Shown one piece after another: positions 44,762 to 53,729 of a DNA stretch of 64,000 nt. Below the pieces are notes generated by a model. That model searched no databases, had not been told where the DNA came from, and saw only the letters and a list, made by a program, of their open reading frames with translations. Both the position numbers and the translations under genes were made by a program. The stretch lies in assembly GCF_002009425.1 (NCBI RefSeq), contig NZ_CP019936.1, positions 3,707,297 to 3,771,296 of the forward strand, read 5' to 3'. The stretch comes from Thiosocius teredinicola (lineage in GTDB: Bacteria > Pseudomonadota > Gammaproteobacteria > Chromatiales > Chromatiaceae). Each line of letters opens with the position of its first letter. The stretch's first letter is position 1.

Positions 44762-46198
44762 TCAGATGAACAGGCCGTGCAGATACCAACCGCCACCGCG
44801 CCGATCACGAAACACCCACAGGCGCTCACCGGCCCGGCTGTGCGCAATGAAATAATCGCGTGTGATGTCGTAGCCATCCCACCAGCCGGTCTCGATACGC
44901 TCGGGCAATTGTTCCAGGCGCAGTTCACCGCCGTATTGCGGCACGCCCTGCCGCTCACGCAACGGGCGCGGTTGCGGCAACAGCCAGGGCGGATGCGATG
45001 CCCGCGCAACGGCCGAATGATCGGATACATCGGGCAGTTCGCCCGGCTCGCACAGACACCAGGCGCGCTCGGGCCGATGATCGGCCAGGCAACGCAGCCC
45101 ACGCACACGCTGTTCACCCAGACGATTGCGCAGACGTTCGAGCAAGGCATGGTCGACATCGGCCTGACCGTCGAACAGCGTCAGGCTGCGTTCTTCGAAG
45201 GCCTGCCAATCACTGACCGCCAAGCGGATCTCGATGACCGGTGCCGGCAGTTGCAGACGCTCGATGCGTTCGCGGAACAGTTCGAGCATATGGTCGGGAT
45301 CGCGGCTCGGATCGAGCATACCCAGACCGAAATGGGTCGCCGGCAGGTCGCGGTGCGTCAGGTGCCATTGCAGACGCTGCGCACCCCCACCATGACCGCG
45401 CAGAAAACCGCACAGCGACACCATCAAACGCCGCGCCGGAAACACCAGGGCGGTGGTATGTGTGATCTCGCCGAGCAGTTCGATCGTCTGCGCAAAGTGC
45501 TGCGGTGGCTGCCAGGCCTCGCGCGGGTCCGGCATTCTGCCGAGCAGGCGGTCCAACAGCATCGACAGGGCTGGCGTGGTACGCCGCGTCAGCTCCGGGC
45601 GCGGCAGATCGAGGGCATCGCCGATGCTGCCCAGGCCGATATGCCGGATCAGGTCGCGCACCTGTTGGTCACGGGTCAGACAGGCCAGCGGCAGATCGTG
45701 CACGGCAGCGTCTATTTGCTGCCGATCCAACACCTCGGTCACAGGACGGTTACGCGCCAGCAAAGCGGCCGCGGTCGGCGTCGGCGCCACGGCATACTGC
45801 GCCGTGTAACCCATTTGCCCCAGCTCACGCAGCAGTGGCGCCATCAAGGCAGACAGACCACCGAACAGGCGCAGGCTGGCACCGACCTCGAGCAACAACA
45901 ACGACGGCTCGAAACTGATACGCGCACTGAATTGATAAGCCCACAAGGCCAACTCGTGCAGCGCCTGTTGTTCACGCGCGCGTTCACGCGCTTGTACCGA
46001 CAGCCCGGCACACAAAGCCAGCGCCGCCGGCAGCATCAGGCCCGGACGAATGCCATAGGCCTGCGCGGCAGCGTTACAGCGACTGACCTGCTCGCGCCCG
46101 CCCTGTTGTTCGACGACCACCAGTGCACCGGCCTGCTGGCGACCGCGCACGAACACCTCGAGCGGCAGTTGCGGAAAATAGAGCGCCAGCCACAACAC
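44762..46198 (-). CDS. imuB: DNA polymerase Y-family protein ImuB
   Basis: This 478-residue inactive Y-family polymerase acts as scaffold linking DnaE2, the beta clamp and ImuA. It starts at GTG 46198 with a GAGGTG site. The fold is recognisable from MLWLALYFPQLPLEVF, RCNAAAQAYGIRPGL, and RISFEPSLLLLEVGASLRLFGG. The catalytic acidic residues of active Y polymerases are missing, as expected for ImuB. The C-terminal part (WDGYDITRDYFIAHSRAGERLWVFRD) is the family-specific tail. Confidence 0.93.
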   Translation of the reverse strand: MLWLALYFPQLPLEVFVRGRQQAGALVVVEQQGGREQVSRCNAAAQAYGIRPGLMLPAALALCAGLSVQARERAREQQALHELALWAYQFSARISFEPSLLLLEVGASLRLFGGLSALMAPLLRELGQMGYTAQYAVAPTPTAAALLARNRPVTEVLDRQQIDAAVHDLPLACLTRDQQVRDLIRHIGLGSIGDALDLPRPELTRRTTPALSMLLDRLLGRMPDPREAWQPPQHFAQTIELLGEITHTTALVFPARRLMVSLCGFLRGHGGGAQRLQWHLTHRDLPATHFGLGMLDPSRDPDHMLELFRERIERLQLPAPVIEIRLAVSDWQAFEERSLTLFDGQADVDHALLERLRNRLGEQRVRGLRCLADHRPERAWCLCEPGELPDVSDHSAVARASHPPWLLPQPRPLRERQGVPQYGGELRLEQLPERIETGWWDGYDITRDYFIAHSRAGERLWVFRDRRGGGWYLHGLFI

Positions 46199-46253
46199 GT
46201 CGGCACCTCATGCCAGACCGTTGCGGGACGGGGCGACGAGACCATCACGCCGC

Positions 46254-46895
46254 TCAGCGCAACACATCGCCGCCTCCCACATACGCGCGCAACGGCACCA
46301 CGCAACGCGCATTGCCCCAGGCACCGCGTCGCTTGAGCACCTCGACCTCCAGGCCGAGCGGTGCCGGCCGTACCCGCAGACGCAACGCCGCCGGCGAGCC
46401 CTGTGAGGCCGCACGCGGCGAACGAAACAGAATGCCCGGGCAATCGCCCTGCTCGGCAGCCAGTTGCAGGCGACGCAGCTGGGCCGTCTGCAACTGGCCC
46501 GGCCACAACAGCACCGCACCACAGGCCCCGGACTTGAGTGCCTGCTCGCCGGCCCACAGACTCTGCTCGGCCGACACATCCTCGACCAGCAACAACTGTT
46601 CGACGCGGATGCCGCGTGCCGCCAGTGCCGGTGCATACGGCACATACGGCGGCGCAATCCACACCAGCCAACGTGCCGCGACCCGCCGGTCGGCCAGCAG
46701 GGGCAACAGCAACGGCAACCCCTGGTGCCCGTCGCTCAGGATCTCGATCAGCGCAGCACGCGGCCAACCGCCACCGAGCAGCTCATCGAGCACCGCCCAG
46801 CCGCTCGGCAGCACATGATCGGCAGCCAGCGTGTTGCGCCGCCCCTGCCACAGGCGCCCGTCGCGTTTCAGTTCATCGAGATTCACAACCTGCAT
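46254..46895 (-). CDS. imuA: Translesion synthesis accessory protein ImuA
   Basis: The 213-residue RecA/SulA-like protein starts at ATG 46895 (MQVVNLDELKRDGRLWQG). The region LPSGWAVLDELLGGGWPRAALIEIL replaces a Walker A loop, and VEQLLLVEDVSAEQSLWAGEQAL, SGACGAVLLWPG and QLRRLQLAAEQG are typical of ImuA. ImuA partners RecA and ImuB for damage-induced mutagenesis. It is the first gene of the cassette, with a 55-base gap before imuB. A GAAC-N7-GAAC site lies 63-77 bases upstream of its start. Confidence 0.92.
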   Translation of the reverse strand: MQVVNLDELKRDGRLWQGRRNTLAADHVLPSGWAVLDELLGGGWPRAALIEILSDGHQGLPLLLPLLADRRVAARWLVWIAPPYVPYAPALAARGIRVEQLLLVEDVSAEQSLWAGEQALKSGACGAVLLWPGQLQTAQLRRLQLAAEQGDCPGILFRSPRAASQGSPAALRLRVRPAPLGLEVEVLKRRGAWGNARCVVPLRAYVGGGDVLR

Positions 46896-46957
46896 CGCAG
46901 CGCACACCCTGCCCTGCCCGACTAACCCCGGGCATCACCACTCATACGGAAGATGGA

Positions 46958-46972
46958 GAACAAATATAGAAC
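46958..46972 (-). promoter_or_regulatory. GAAC-N7-GAAC LexA-type operator upstream of imuA
   Basis: GAACAAATATAGAAC reads, on the gene's strand, GTTCTATATTTGTTC. This is an exact GTTC-N7-GTTC direct repeat, the SOS box of alphaproteobacterial LexA, and not the CTGT-N8-ACAG box of typical gammaproteobacteria. I saw no CTGT-N8-ACAG match in this leader. The location fits repression of an SOS cassette. It is identified by pattern only. Confidence 0.55.
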
Positions 46973-47186
46973 AAAGACAACGCCTAGACGAGCGCTGGGA
47001 ACAGAGAAAAAGCTGGACAGAATACCGACAAGCGGCTGCTAATCAGCCACAAGCATTTGATACAGAAAGTATTATCGACCAGTCTGGCAAGCTGCGTTTG
47101 CCGACAGCACGCGAACCTCAACGCCCGCCGCTGGATCAGGAAAAGGGCGTGCCTACCGACAGATGCCGCTGCCGCACGACACCGAA

Positions 47187-47627
47187 TCAATCATAGAAAC
47201 TCTGACCCTTACACCCTTCGCAGACGTAAAAGCCCGGTTCGCCGCCGGCCAGCATGACGAACCCTCGTTTCGAACGATCGATTTTCCAGGTGCCTTCCGA
47301 ACCATCTTTCGCCACCAGGCTCCCGGTGACATAGCAGTTCGATGCTTTCAGATCATGCAGATACTCGCTGGGTGAGGCGCGCCTGGCATTGTCGAAGAAC
47401 TGCGAGACCTCACCTTCAGTCAGCTGAAAATCCTTGCAGCTTTCCTCCGATTCATCCGCCGCTGCATTCTCTTCCTTGACGGTATCCCCGGAATAACCGC
47501 CCATGACGTCGATCTGGATCGACCGCACATCGAACGGCAGACCCTTTTCCGTTTCTTCCGCCAACGCAGCCAGCGAACAAAGACAACCGAACGTTAAAGG
47601 CAGAAGCGCAATTTGAAGCCTTCTCAT
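47187..47627 (-). CDS. Exported cysteine-containing hypothetical protein
   Basis: The 146-residue protein starts at ATG 47627, behind a strong GGGGGAG site, and has a signal peptide (MRRLQIALLPLTFGCLCSLAALA). The mature part has an acidic patch (EENAAADESEESC) and four or five Cys, including CEGCKG near the end. It has a compact beta-like C-terminal half (TWKIDRSKRGFVMLAGGEPGFYVC). I do not recognise the family. It is alone between imuA and the decarboxylase gene, on the minus strand. Confidence 0.75.
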   Translation of the reverse strand: MRRLQIALLPLTFGCLCSLAALAEETEKGLPFDVRSIQIDVMGGYSGDTVKEENAAADESEESCKDFQLTEGEVSQFFDNARRASPSEYLHDLKASNCYVTGSLVAKDGSEGTWKIDRSKRGFVMLAGGEPGFYVCEGCKGQSFYD

Positions 47628-47923
47628 ATTCTCCCCCACAGCACGATCACGCCCAAAAAGGCGATTTGAGCCCCATCACATCGCCCGACCCGACACCTGC
47701 TTTCCCCGGTACTGCGCAGTAGGTCATAGGAAAAACGGTCCCCCGCTTACCGGATTCTATCCGCCATCCTCGGAAGCATTGCAACAAAAGACCAGCGGCG
47801 CCTTCGGAAAATGTGCGCCAGCGCGTCGCGCAGCCGCAAAAAATTTTCGCGTATCCTATGCAGTTGGTCATTCCCGGCCTAATATCCGGGGCAATTTCCA
47901 TCCCGCAGAGAAACCACAGACCA

Positions 47924-49087
47924 GTGATCCCCGTCATCTCCGATTACTACACTTCAGCCACCTTCGACCGCCTGAAGGCCTTCGCCGACACCAAGGAAAC
48001 ACCCTTTTTGGTCGTCGACACCCAGACCATCAGCCAGCAGTACGAAGAACTGGTCGGCGCCTTCCCCTATGCCGACGTCTACTACGCGGTCAAGGCCAAC
48101 CCCGCACCCGAAGTGCTGACACTGCTGCGCGACAAGGGCTCGAACTTCGATATCGCATCGATCTACGAACTCGACAAGGTCCTGTCGCTCGGCGTTGCGC
48201 CGGAACGCATCAGCTACGGCAACACGATCAAGAAGAGCCGCGACATCCGCTACTTCTACGATCGCGGCGTGCGCATGTTCGCCACCGATGCCGAAAGCGA
48301 TCTGCGCCACATCGCCAAGGCAGCGCCCGGGTCACGCGTCTACGTCCGCATACTTACCGAAGGCACTCAGACCGCCGATTGGCCGCTGTCGCGCAAGTTC
48401 GGCTGTCAGACCGACATGGCAATGGATCTGCTGATCATGGCGCGCGATCTCGGCCTCGAGCCATACGGCGTGTCGTTCCATGTCGGCTCGCAGCAACGCG
48501 ACATCGGCGCCTGGGATGCCGCGATCGGCAAGGTGCGCCTGATCTTCGAACGCCTGCGCGATGAAGACGGCATCGAACTCAAAATGATCAACATGGGCGG
48601 CGGCTTTCCAGCCAACTACATCACCAAGACCAACGACCTGGCGACTTATGCCGAAGAAATCACACGCTACCTGCAGGAAGATTTCGGCGACGACATGCCC
48701 CGCATCATCCTCGAGCCGGGCCGATCGCTGATCTCGAACGCCGGCATCCTGGTCAGCGAGGTTGTGCTGATCTCGCGTAAATCGCGCACCGGCCTCAACC
48801 GCTGGGTATTTACCGACGTCGGCAAGTTCTCGGGGCTGATCGAAACACTCGACGAGGCCATCAAATTTCCGGTCTGGACCGAGAAGAAGGGCGAACTCGA
48901 AGAAGTCGTGCTGGCCGGGCCGACATGTGACAGCGCCGATATCATGTACGAAAATTACAAGTATCCGCTGCCACTGAATCTGTCCGTTGAAGACCGTTTG
49001 TACTGGTTCTCGACCGGCGCCTACACCAGTAGCTATTCGGCGATCGAGTTCAACGGCTTCCCACCGTTGAAAACCTACTTCATCTGA
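47924..49087 (+). CDS. speC: Type III PLP-dependent ornithine/lysine decarboxylase
   Basis: The 387-residue fold-type III (alanine-racemase-like) decarboxylase makes putrescine and/or cadaverine. I chose GTG 47924 (VIPVISDYYTSATFD) because it gives the length typical of the family; an upstream in-frame start at 47813 adds an unsupported leader. The PLP-lysine is Lys57 in VYYAVKANPAPE. Other marks are SFHVGSQQ, GGGFPANY, EPGRSLISNAG, and the C-terminal active-site segment GPTCDSADIM. Ornithine versus lysine preference cannot be told here. Confidence 0.9.
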   Translation: MIPVISDYYTSATFDRLKAFADTKETPFLVVDTQTISQQYEELVGAFPYADVYYAVKANPAPEVLTLLRDKGSNFDIASIYELDKVLSLGVAPERISYGNTIKKSRDIRYFYDRGVRMFATDAESDLRHIAKAAPGSRVYVRILTEGTQTADWPLSRKFGCQTDMAMDLLIMARDLGLEPYGVSFHVGSQQRDIGAWDAAIGKVRLIFERLRDEDGIELKMINMGGGFPANYITKTNDLATYAEEITRYLQEDFGDDMPRIILEPGRSLISNAGILVSEVVLISRKSRTGLNRWVFTDVGKFSGLIETLDEAIKFPVWTEKKGELEEVVLAGPTCDSADIMYENYKYPLPLNLSVEDRLYWFSTGAYTSSYSAIEFNGFPPLKTYFI

Positions 49088-49105
49088 CCGTCACATCCGT
49101 CGACC

Positions 49106-49129
49106 GGCGGGCCTTCACAGAGGCCCGCC
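49106..49129 (+). terminator. Rho-independent terminator of the decarboxylase gene
   Basis: GGCGGGCCT and AGGCCCGCC form a perfect 9-base-pair stem with a six-base loop (49115-49120). CTTTCCC follows. It lies 19 bases after the decarboxylase stop and just before the converging methyltransferase gene. Confidence 0.8.
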
Positions 49130-49146
49130 CTTTCCCGGCAGCCCTG

Positions 49147-49818
49147 CTAGCGCTTACGAAACCGCAAAAAATACTGCGTCTGCATAAAGTCGAGGCGTTC
49201 AACCAGCTCGAAACCTGCCGACTCGATCTCGGCCGTCACCGTCGCCTCACCGGCACGCACGTGCTGCAGCACCCAGGGGTTGCTGATACCCGGCACACGC
49301 TTGAAATCGATCACCACCATTTCCCCGCCGGGCACCAAGGCACTATGGATGCTCGCCAGTGTGGATTGCGGATACTCGAAATGGTGATAGGTGTCGCTGG
49401 TGAATACCAGGTCGACCGCGTTCGCCGGCAGTCGCACGCTGTGCGCATCGTTGACCACGCCGGCAACATTCTGCAGGCCATGATCCTTGGCGCGCTGCAC
49501 GCTGGCATCGACGAAGTTCTTGGCGATATCGACGGCATATACCTTGCCGGTCGGGCCGACGGCCTGCGCCATCATCAAGGTAAAAAAGCCGGTACCGGCC
49601 CCCACGTCGGCGATCTTCTGTCCAGGCTTAAGGCGCAGCTGGCGAATGATGTCGTCTCGCCGATCCCACACCTCGCGGCCGTCACGTTCGAACACGCCGC
49701 GCCATTGCGTGACATTCGGGTTCTGATAATTGCGGTTGATATCGGGATTGACGTTTTGCTCGGCACTCGCCGACAACGCCAGAAACATCACCCATCCGAT
49801 CGTGACAAGAAGACGCAT
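49147..49818 (-). CDS. Exported class I SAM methyltransferase-like protein
   Basis: The 223-residue protein starts at ATG 49818 and opens with a clear signal peptide (MRLLVTIGWVMFLALSASA). The rest is a class I methyltransferase fold: motif I is KIADVGAGTGFFTLMMA, motif II VYAVDIAKNFV, then VNDAHSVRLPANAVDLVFTSD and LVPGGEMVVIDFKR. SAM is not known in the periplasm, so export of this fold is odd; the signal may be an anchor or the protein may have lost its classic activity. Similar exported family members exist. Confidence 0.82.
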   Translation of the reverse strand: MRLLVTIGWVMFLALSASAEQNVNPDINRNYQNPNVTQWRGVFERDGREVWDRRDDIIRQLRLKPGQKIADVGAGTGFFTLMMAQAVGPTGKVYAVDIAKNFVDASVQRAKDHGLQNVAGVVNDAHSVRLPANAVDLVFTSDTYHHFEYPQSTLASIHSALVPGGEMVVIDFKRVPGISNPWVLQHVRAGEATVTAEIESAGFELVERLDFMQTQYFLRFRKR

Positions 49819-49865
49819 GGTGGACCGTTCTCCCAAGCCGGGCCGACCCACCCCGTTCGCTTCAA

Positions 49866-50732
49866 TCAGGGGGAGTCGCGATGCCGTTGCAGAAAGCCAA
49901 GAATATCAGCCACGACCGGCGATGTATCCCTCGACGGGATGGCGAACGCCGCCAGCAGGTCGGTATGGTCAAGGTCATCGTACAGGTGCGCCTCGACATC
50001 GCCCCCCGCTTGCACAAGCGTCTGCTGCATTGTCACGATATTGCGCTCGTAGACCTGTTCGTCGGCACGTCCCCACAACAGCAACAGCGGCGGTTCGTTG
50101 CCCTCGATGAAGCGGCTCGGCTGCGAATCGGCATACGGCAAGCCGGCGAACACCTTCGGCAGATAGGGGCGGTCGAAATCGAAATCGTACGGCGCGGCCA
50201 GGCCCACGAAACCCGCAAGTCGTGCATGCCGGTCATCGCCGAGCAAACGCTCATCAACGGTCAACATCGCCGCGATATGACCGCCCGCCGAATGGCCCAT
50301 CAAGAATAATGGGGCACTGTTCGCACCGAATGACCCGGCATTGTCCTGGACCCAGGCGACGGCCGCCACGGCGTCATCCCTGATCTGCGCAAAACGCGCA
50401 ATCGGATACTGTCGGTAGTCCGGAACGACGACCACATAGCCGCGCGAGGCGAGCGTTTGTGCGACAAAGCGATAGTACTCGCGCGGATAGCTCGTGCAGG
50501 CGCCCCAACATCCACCGTAGAAGAAAACAACCACACCGGCGACATCGCCACCCGGTTCATACACATCGAGCAGATTGGCGTCGTGCGGGCCGTATTGCAG
50601 TCCAGACGTGCGTTGATAACCATCCCAACGCGCCAGCCCATTCGCGACGAAAAGCGCCGGACTCGAGCAGCCCGTCATCAACAGCACCAACAAACACACC
50701 GCTGAGCATCGCCTCACGCCAATCGCCCTCAA
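49866..50732 (-). CDS. Lipoprotein alpha/beta hydrolase
   Basis: The 288-residue esterase/lipase-like lipoprotein has a lipobox LLMTGC (Cys22). The oxyanion-hole region VVVFFYGGCWG replaces the usual HGG with YGG. The nucleophile elbow is MGHSAGGHIA, and the charge-relay Asp/His region is likely DEQVYERN and DDLDHTDLL. It follows the pattern of BD-FAE/kynurenine formamidase-like esterases. The natural substrate is unknown. It shares the minus strand with the methyltransferase gene 47 bases downstream. Confidence 0.85.
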   Translation of the reverse strand: MRAIGVRRCSAVCLLVLLMTGCSSPALFVANGLARWDGYQRTSGLQYGPHDANLLDVYEPGGDVAGVVVFFYGGCWGACTSYPREYYRFVAQTLASRGYVVVVPDYRQYPIARFAQIRDDAVAAVAWVQDNAGSFGANSAPLFLMGHSAGGHIAAMLTVDERLLGDDRHARLAGFVGLAAPYDFDFDRPYLPKVFAGLPYADSQPSRFIEGNEPPLLLLWGRADEQVYERNIVTMQQTLVQAGGDVEAHLYDDLDHTDLLAAFAIPSRDTSPVVADILGFLQRHRDSP

Positions 50733-50874
50733 TTCAAACGCAGTACCTTAAGAACAGTTTACGCACACCGGTCGATCTTGGATCACCCGGCTCGACGTCG
50801 CTCAACAACGAACCCTGGCCTTCACATCACCACAGTGTGGTCTAGACTCCCCGAGCAGCAGATGGAGAAGCGAG

Positions 50875-51954
50875 TTGGCGATTCGAAAATGTAAGCGATG
50901 CCTGATCACGGACAAGGTACCCGGAGTAAGGATCGACAACCAAGGCATCTGCAACCTGTGCACCGCGCACGATACGCAAGACAACGCCGCCTCTGACCAG
51001 CAACGATTGGATTTCGAGGCCAATCTTGAACAAACCCTCACCACAACTCGCGGCGCGGGTGAATACGACTGCATCGTGCCGCTCAGTGGCGGCAAAGACA
51101 GTGTCTATCTACTGTACAAGCTGAAAACCGACTACCCACATCTCCGCCTGCTCGCCTTCACGACGGACATCAACATCCCGCCGATCGCATGGGACAACAT
51201 ACGTCGCGTCATCGCCAAACTAGCTATCGATCATGTCGTCTATCGACCGCCGGAGACTTTCTATCGCAAGCTGTTCCGCTACATCCTGACGCACCAGGAA
51301 GAACGCGGCGCCGTGTATTCCGTATCGTATGTCTACGCACCGTTGTTCGAAGGCGATGCCATCAAGCTGGCCATCGAGAAACAGGTGCCGCTGGTGCTGG
51401 CCGGCTACTCGCCGGGACAACCGGAACCCGAGCGTATGCTTTACGAGTTTTCACGCACGCTGATCGAACAGGTGTCGTGGTTACCACCCGAACTCGCACG
51501 CAGCGATCAATTCTCGAACGACGAACTGCACCGCTTCTTCGATCCGCAATGCTATGCGCAAGAAACGCGCTTTCCACGCTACCTTGCACCGTTTCATGCC
51601 TGGCGTTACGACCAAGAGGCCATCATGAAACAGGTGGTACAACTCGGCCTGGTGCGCAGCAGTCGACATGCCAGCCCGATATTCAGCAACTATCCCATCA
51701 ACTGGTTGCTGATGTACTCCGATCTCAAGCATTTCGGCTACAACCCCTACCTGCCCGAATTCGCCACCTTGATTCGCGAAGGCAAAGCTAACCGAAAGCA
51801 ATGGCAGGTCCTTGGCCCGATCGTCGACTTCATGATCAAACACAAGGTTCTGCTGGCCGCCGAGGTCAGGCGCAGCCTTCGTTGGCTGGGCCTGAGCGAA
51901 GACCAACTGTCGATCAACAAGCCACATGGTGCATACGACCCACCGGCACTTTGA
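50875..51954 (+). CDS. PP-loop ATPase, N-acetyl-sugar amidotransferase-like
   Basis: The 359-residue protein starts at TTG 50875 after a GGAG site; no in-frame ATG fits better. An N-terminal zinc ribbon (CKRCLITD at about 6-13 and CNLC near 27) precedes a PP-loop ATPase motif PLSGGKDSVYLLYKL. This combination is that of WbpG/PseA-type N-acetyl sugar amidotransferases that amidate activated acids. Other conserved-looking segments are LAGYSPGQPEPERMLYEFS and RYLAPFHAWRYDQEAIM. It is first of a three-gene operon; the next start is 14 bases after its stop. No glutaminase partner is in view. Confidence 0.83.
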   Translation: MAIRKCKRCLITDKVPGVRIDNQGICNLCTAHDTQDNAASDQQRLDFEANLEQTLTTTRGAGEYDCIVPLSGGKDSVYLLYKLKTDYPHLRLLAFTTDINIPPIAWDNIRRVIAKLAIDHVVYRPPETFYRKLFRYILTHQEERGAVYSVSYVYAPLFEGDAIKLAIEKQVPLVLAGYSPGQPEPERMLYEFSRTLIEQVSWLPPELARSDQFSNDELHRFFDPQCYAQETRFPRYLAPFHAWRYDQEAIMKQVVQLGLVRSSRHASPIFSNYPINWLLMYSDLKHFGYNPYLPEFATLIREGKANRKQWQVLGPIVDFMIKHKVLLAAEVRRSLRWLGLSEDQLSINKPHGAYDPPAL

Positions 51955-51968
51955 GCAGGACGATAGAC

Positions 51969-53729
51969 ATGCAAATGGATGGCGCCCGACTGGTCGACGA
52001 GTTGATCGGCAGGCCCGCGCGTACGACGCCCGACAAACAGATCGTATTCCATCGAGACACGGTTCGCGGAGAATGGCATGCCATCAATTGCCTGAAGCTG
52101 CATTCGCTGGTCGAGGAAATGCAAACCTATCTGCAGTCGAGCGGTATCCACAGCGGCGCCATCGTCGGCATCGTATTGCCATCGAGCGTGACATGGGAGG
52201 TCGTGCGTTTTGCCTGTCTGCAGATCGGCGCCACCGTTGTCGGGCTCGACCATCACGATCTGGGAGACACCTTCACCCATGTCGTTGCCATCAGTCAGGC
52301 GCAATACCTGATAACCGACGAGGCAGCTCACCAGCAACTCAATCTCGCAGACTACGCGAGCGTGACGGCCGCCGTCGTCATCGACACGGATCAGCCAACC
52401 CTGCCCATCGAAGCTCGCGCCAGACTGATAAGTTCAACGCAGCCGGCTGGCGAAGACGCTCGAAATCGTGACCGTGAAAGCGACCAGCACGCCGATGTTG
52501 CAGCAATCGTGTTCACCTCGGGCACCGGTAGCAAACCGAAAGGCATCGGTTACTCGGCAACACAGATCATCCTTGCCGTATCCGCCATACTGGACGCATT
52601 CCCCGAACTCGACAGTACGCGGCGCACCGCCTGCTGGCTGCCCTTGTCGAACCTTTTTCAACAGATCGTGAACCTGTGTGCGCTCAAGGCCGGTGCACCG
52701 ATCTATTTCGTCGAAGACCCGCGCAAGATCATGCAACTGTTGCCGCAGATCCGACCGATCGTGCTGGTCGGCGTGCCGCGTTTCTTCGAAAAGGCGTTTG
52801 AATCAATCAGCGCACGCTTTGCAAAACTGCCTGCCCCCTTGGCGGGCGTGATCGACTTTCTGCTGCGACATGCCGGCTCACGGACCGCAGCAGGGCGCTT
52901 TTGGGCAATGCTCGCGAAGCCTTTCTTCTCCCCGGTCAGAAACGCCTTCGGCGGACAGATCGCATTCTTCATCAGCGGCTCCGCCCCGATGCAGCCACGA
53001 CTACTGCAACGCTTCGACGCCCTCGGCCTGCCGATCTTCGAGGCCTACGGTCTGAGCGAAAACATCGTGCCGGTGGCCGTAAACCGACCGGCTGCCTACC
53101 GTTTCGGCAGCGTCGGCAAACCGCTCGGTCAGAACGAACTCAAGATCGCCAGTGACGGCGAGCTATGGTGTCGGGGCCACGGGGTATGCCGGCAATATCT
53201 GAAGAGCGAGCAGCAGCCGTCGCTCGACCCAGACGGATTCCTGGCCACGGGCGACTATGCCAAACTCGATGCCGATGGCTATCTATGGCTTACCGGTCGC
53301 AAATCCGAGGGTTTCAAAACCAGTACCGGACGTTTGATCGCGCCGACCGAGATAGAGGCCTGCCTGGCGGGCATACCAGCGATCGACCAAGCGGTTGCCT
53401 TCGGCGCGAGCCGCAAATTCATCACACTGCTGGTCACCCTTCGCCCCCCGTATCCCGACACGACAGGGATGCTGTCTATCGTCGGGGAGGTTCGCCGCGC
53501 CACACGCACACTGGCCGACTACAAGCGACCAGCCGGCGTTGTCCTGCTTCAACACACCTTCTCACCGAGCGACGGCGAGCTGACCGCCAACCTCAAACTG
53601 AAACGCCGTGCGGTCGCGCAGAAATATGCCGATCGCATCGATGCGCTGTATGCCAAGATCGAACACAACCAATTCGATGCCGACACCTTGCTTCCGTGGG
53701 GCGACTCGAGCTTTCTGGCAAGACTATGA
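51969..53729 (+). CDS. AMP-dependent acyl-CoA/acid ligase
   Basis: The 586-residue ANL-superfamily enzyme starts at ATG 51969. The core motifs are VFTSGTGSKPKGIGYS (A3), PLSNLFQQ (A4), EAYGLSENIVPV (A5), ATGDYAKLDADGYLWLTGR (A7/A8), and the C-terminal SDGELTANLKLKRR (A10, catalytic Lys). It adenylates a carboxylic acid and most likely transfers it to CoA. The layout resembles long-chain acyl-CoA synthetases. Its stop overlaps the next start (ATGA), so both are coupled. Confidence 0.9.
   Translation: MQMDGARLVDELIGRPARTTPDKQIVFHRDTVRGEWHAINCLKLHSLVEEMQTYLQSSGIHSGAIVGIVLPSSVTWEVVRFACLQIGATVVGLDHHDLGDTFTHVVAISQAQYLITDEAAHQQLNLADYASVTAAVVIDTDQPTLPIEARARLISSTQPAGEDARNRDRESDQHADVAAIVFTSGTGSKPKGIGYSATQIILAVSAILDAFPELDSTRRTACWLPLSNLFQQIVNLCALKAGAPIYFVEDPRKIMQLLPQIRPIVLVGVPRFFEKAFESISARFAKLPAPLAGVIDFLLRHAGSRTAAGRFWAMLAKPFFSPVRNAFGGQIAFFISGSAPMQPRLLQRFDALGLPIFEAYGLSENIVPVAVNRPAAYRFGSVGKPLGQNELKIASDGELWCRGHGVCRQYLKSEQQPSLDPDGFLATGDYAKLDADGYLWLTGRKSEGFKTSTGRLIAPTEIEACLAGIPAIDQAVAFGASRKFITLLVTLRPPYPDTTGMLSIVGEVRRATRTLADYKRPAGVVLLQHTFSPSDGELTANLKLKRRAVAQKYADRIDALYAKIEHNQFDADTLLPWGDSSFLARL

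Noticed and set aside
41726-46336. 658- and 576-codon plus-strand frames opposite dnaE2 and imuB
   Set aside because: They are shadows of high-GC coding sequence; the minus-strand proteins carry all expected motifs.
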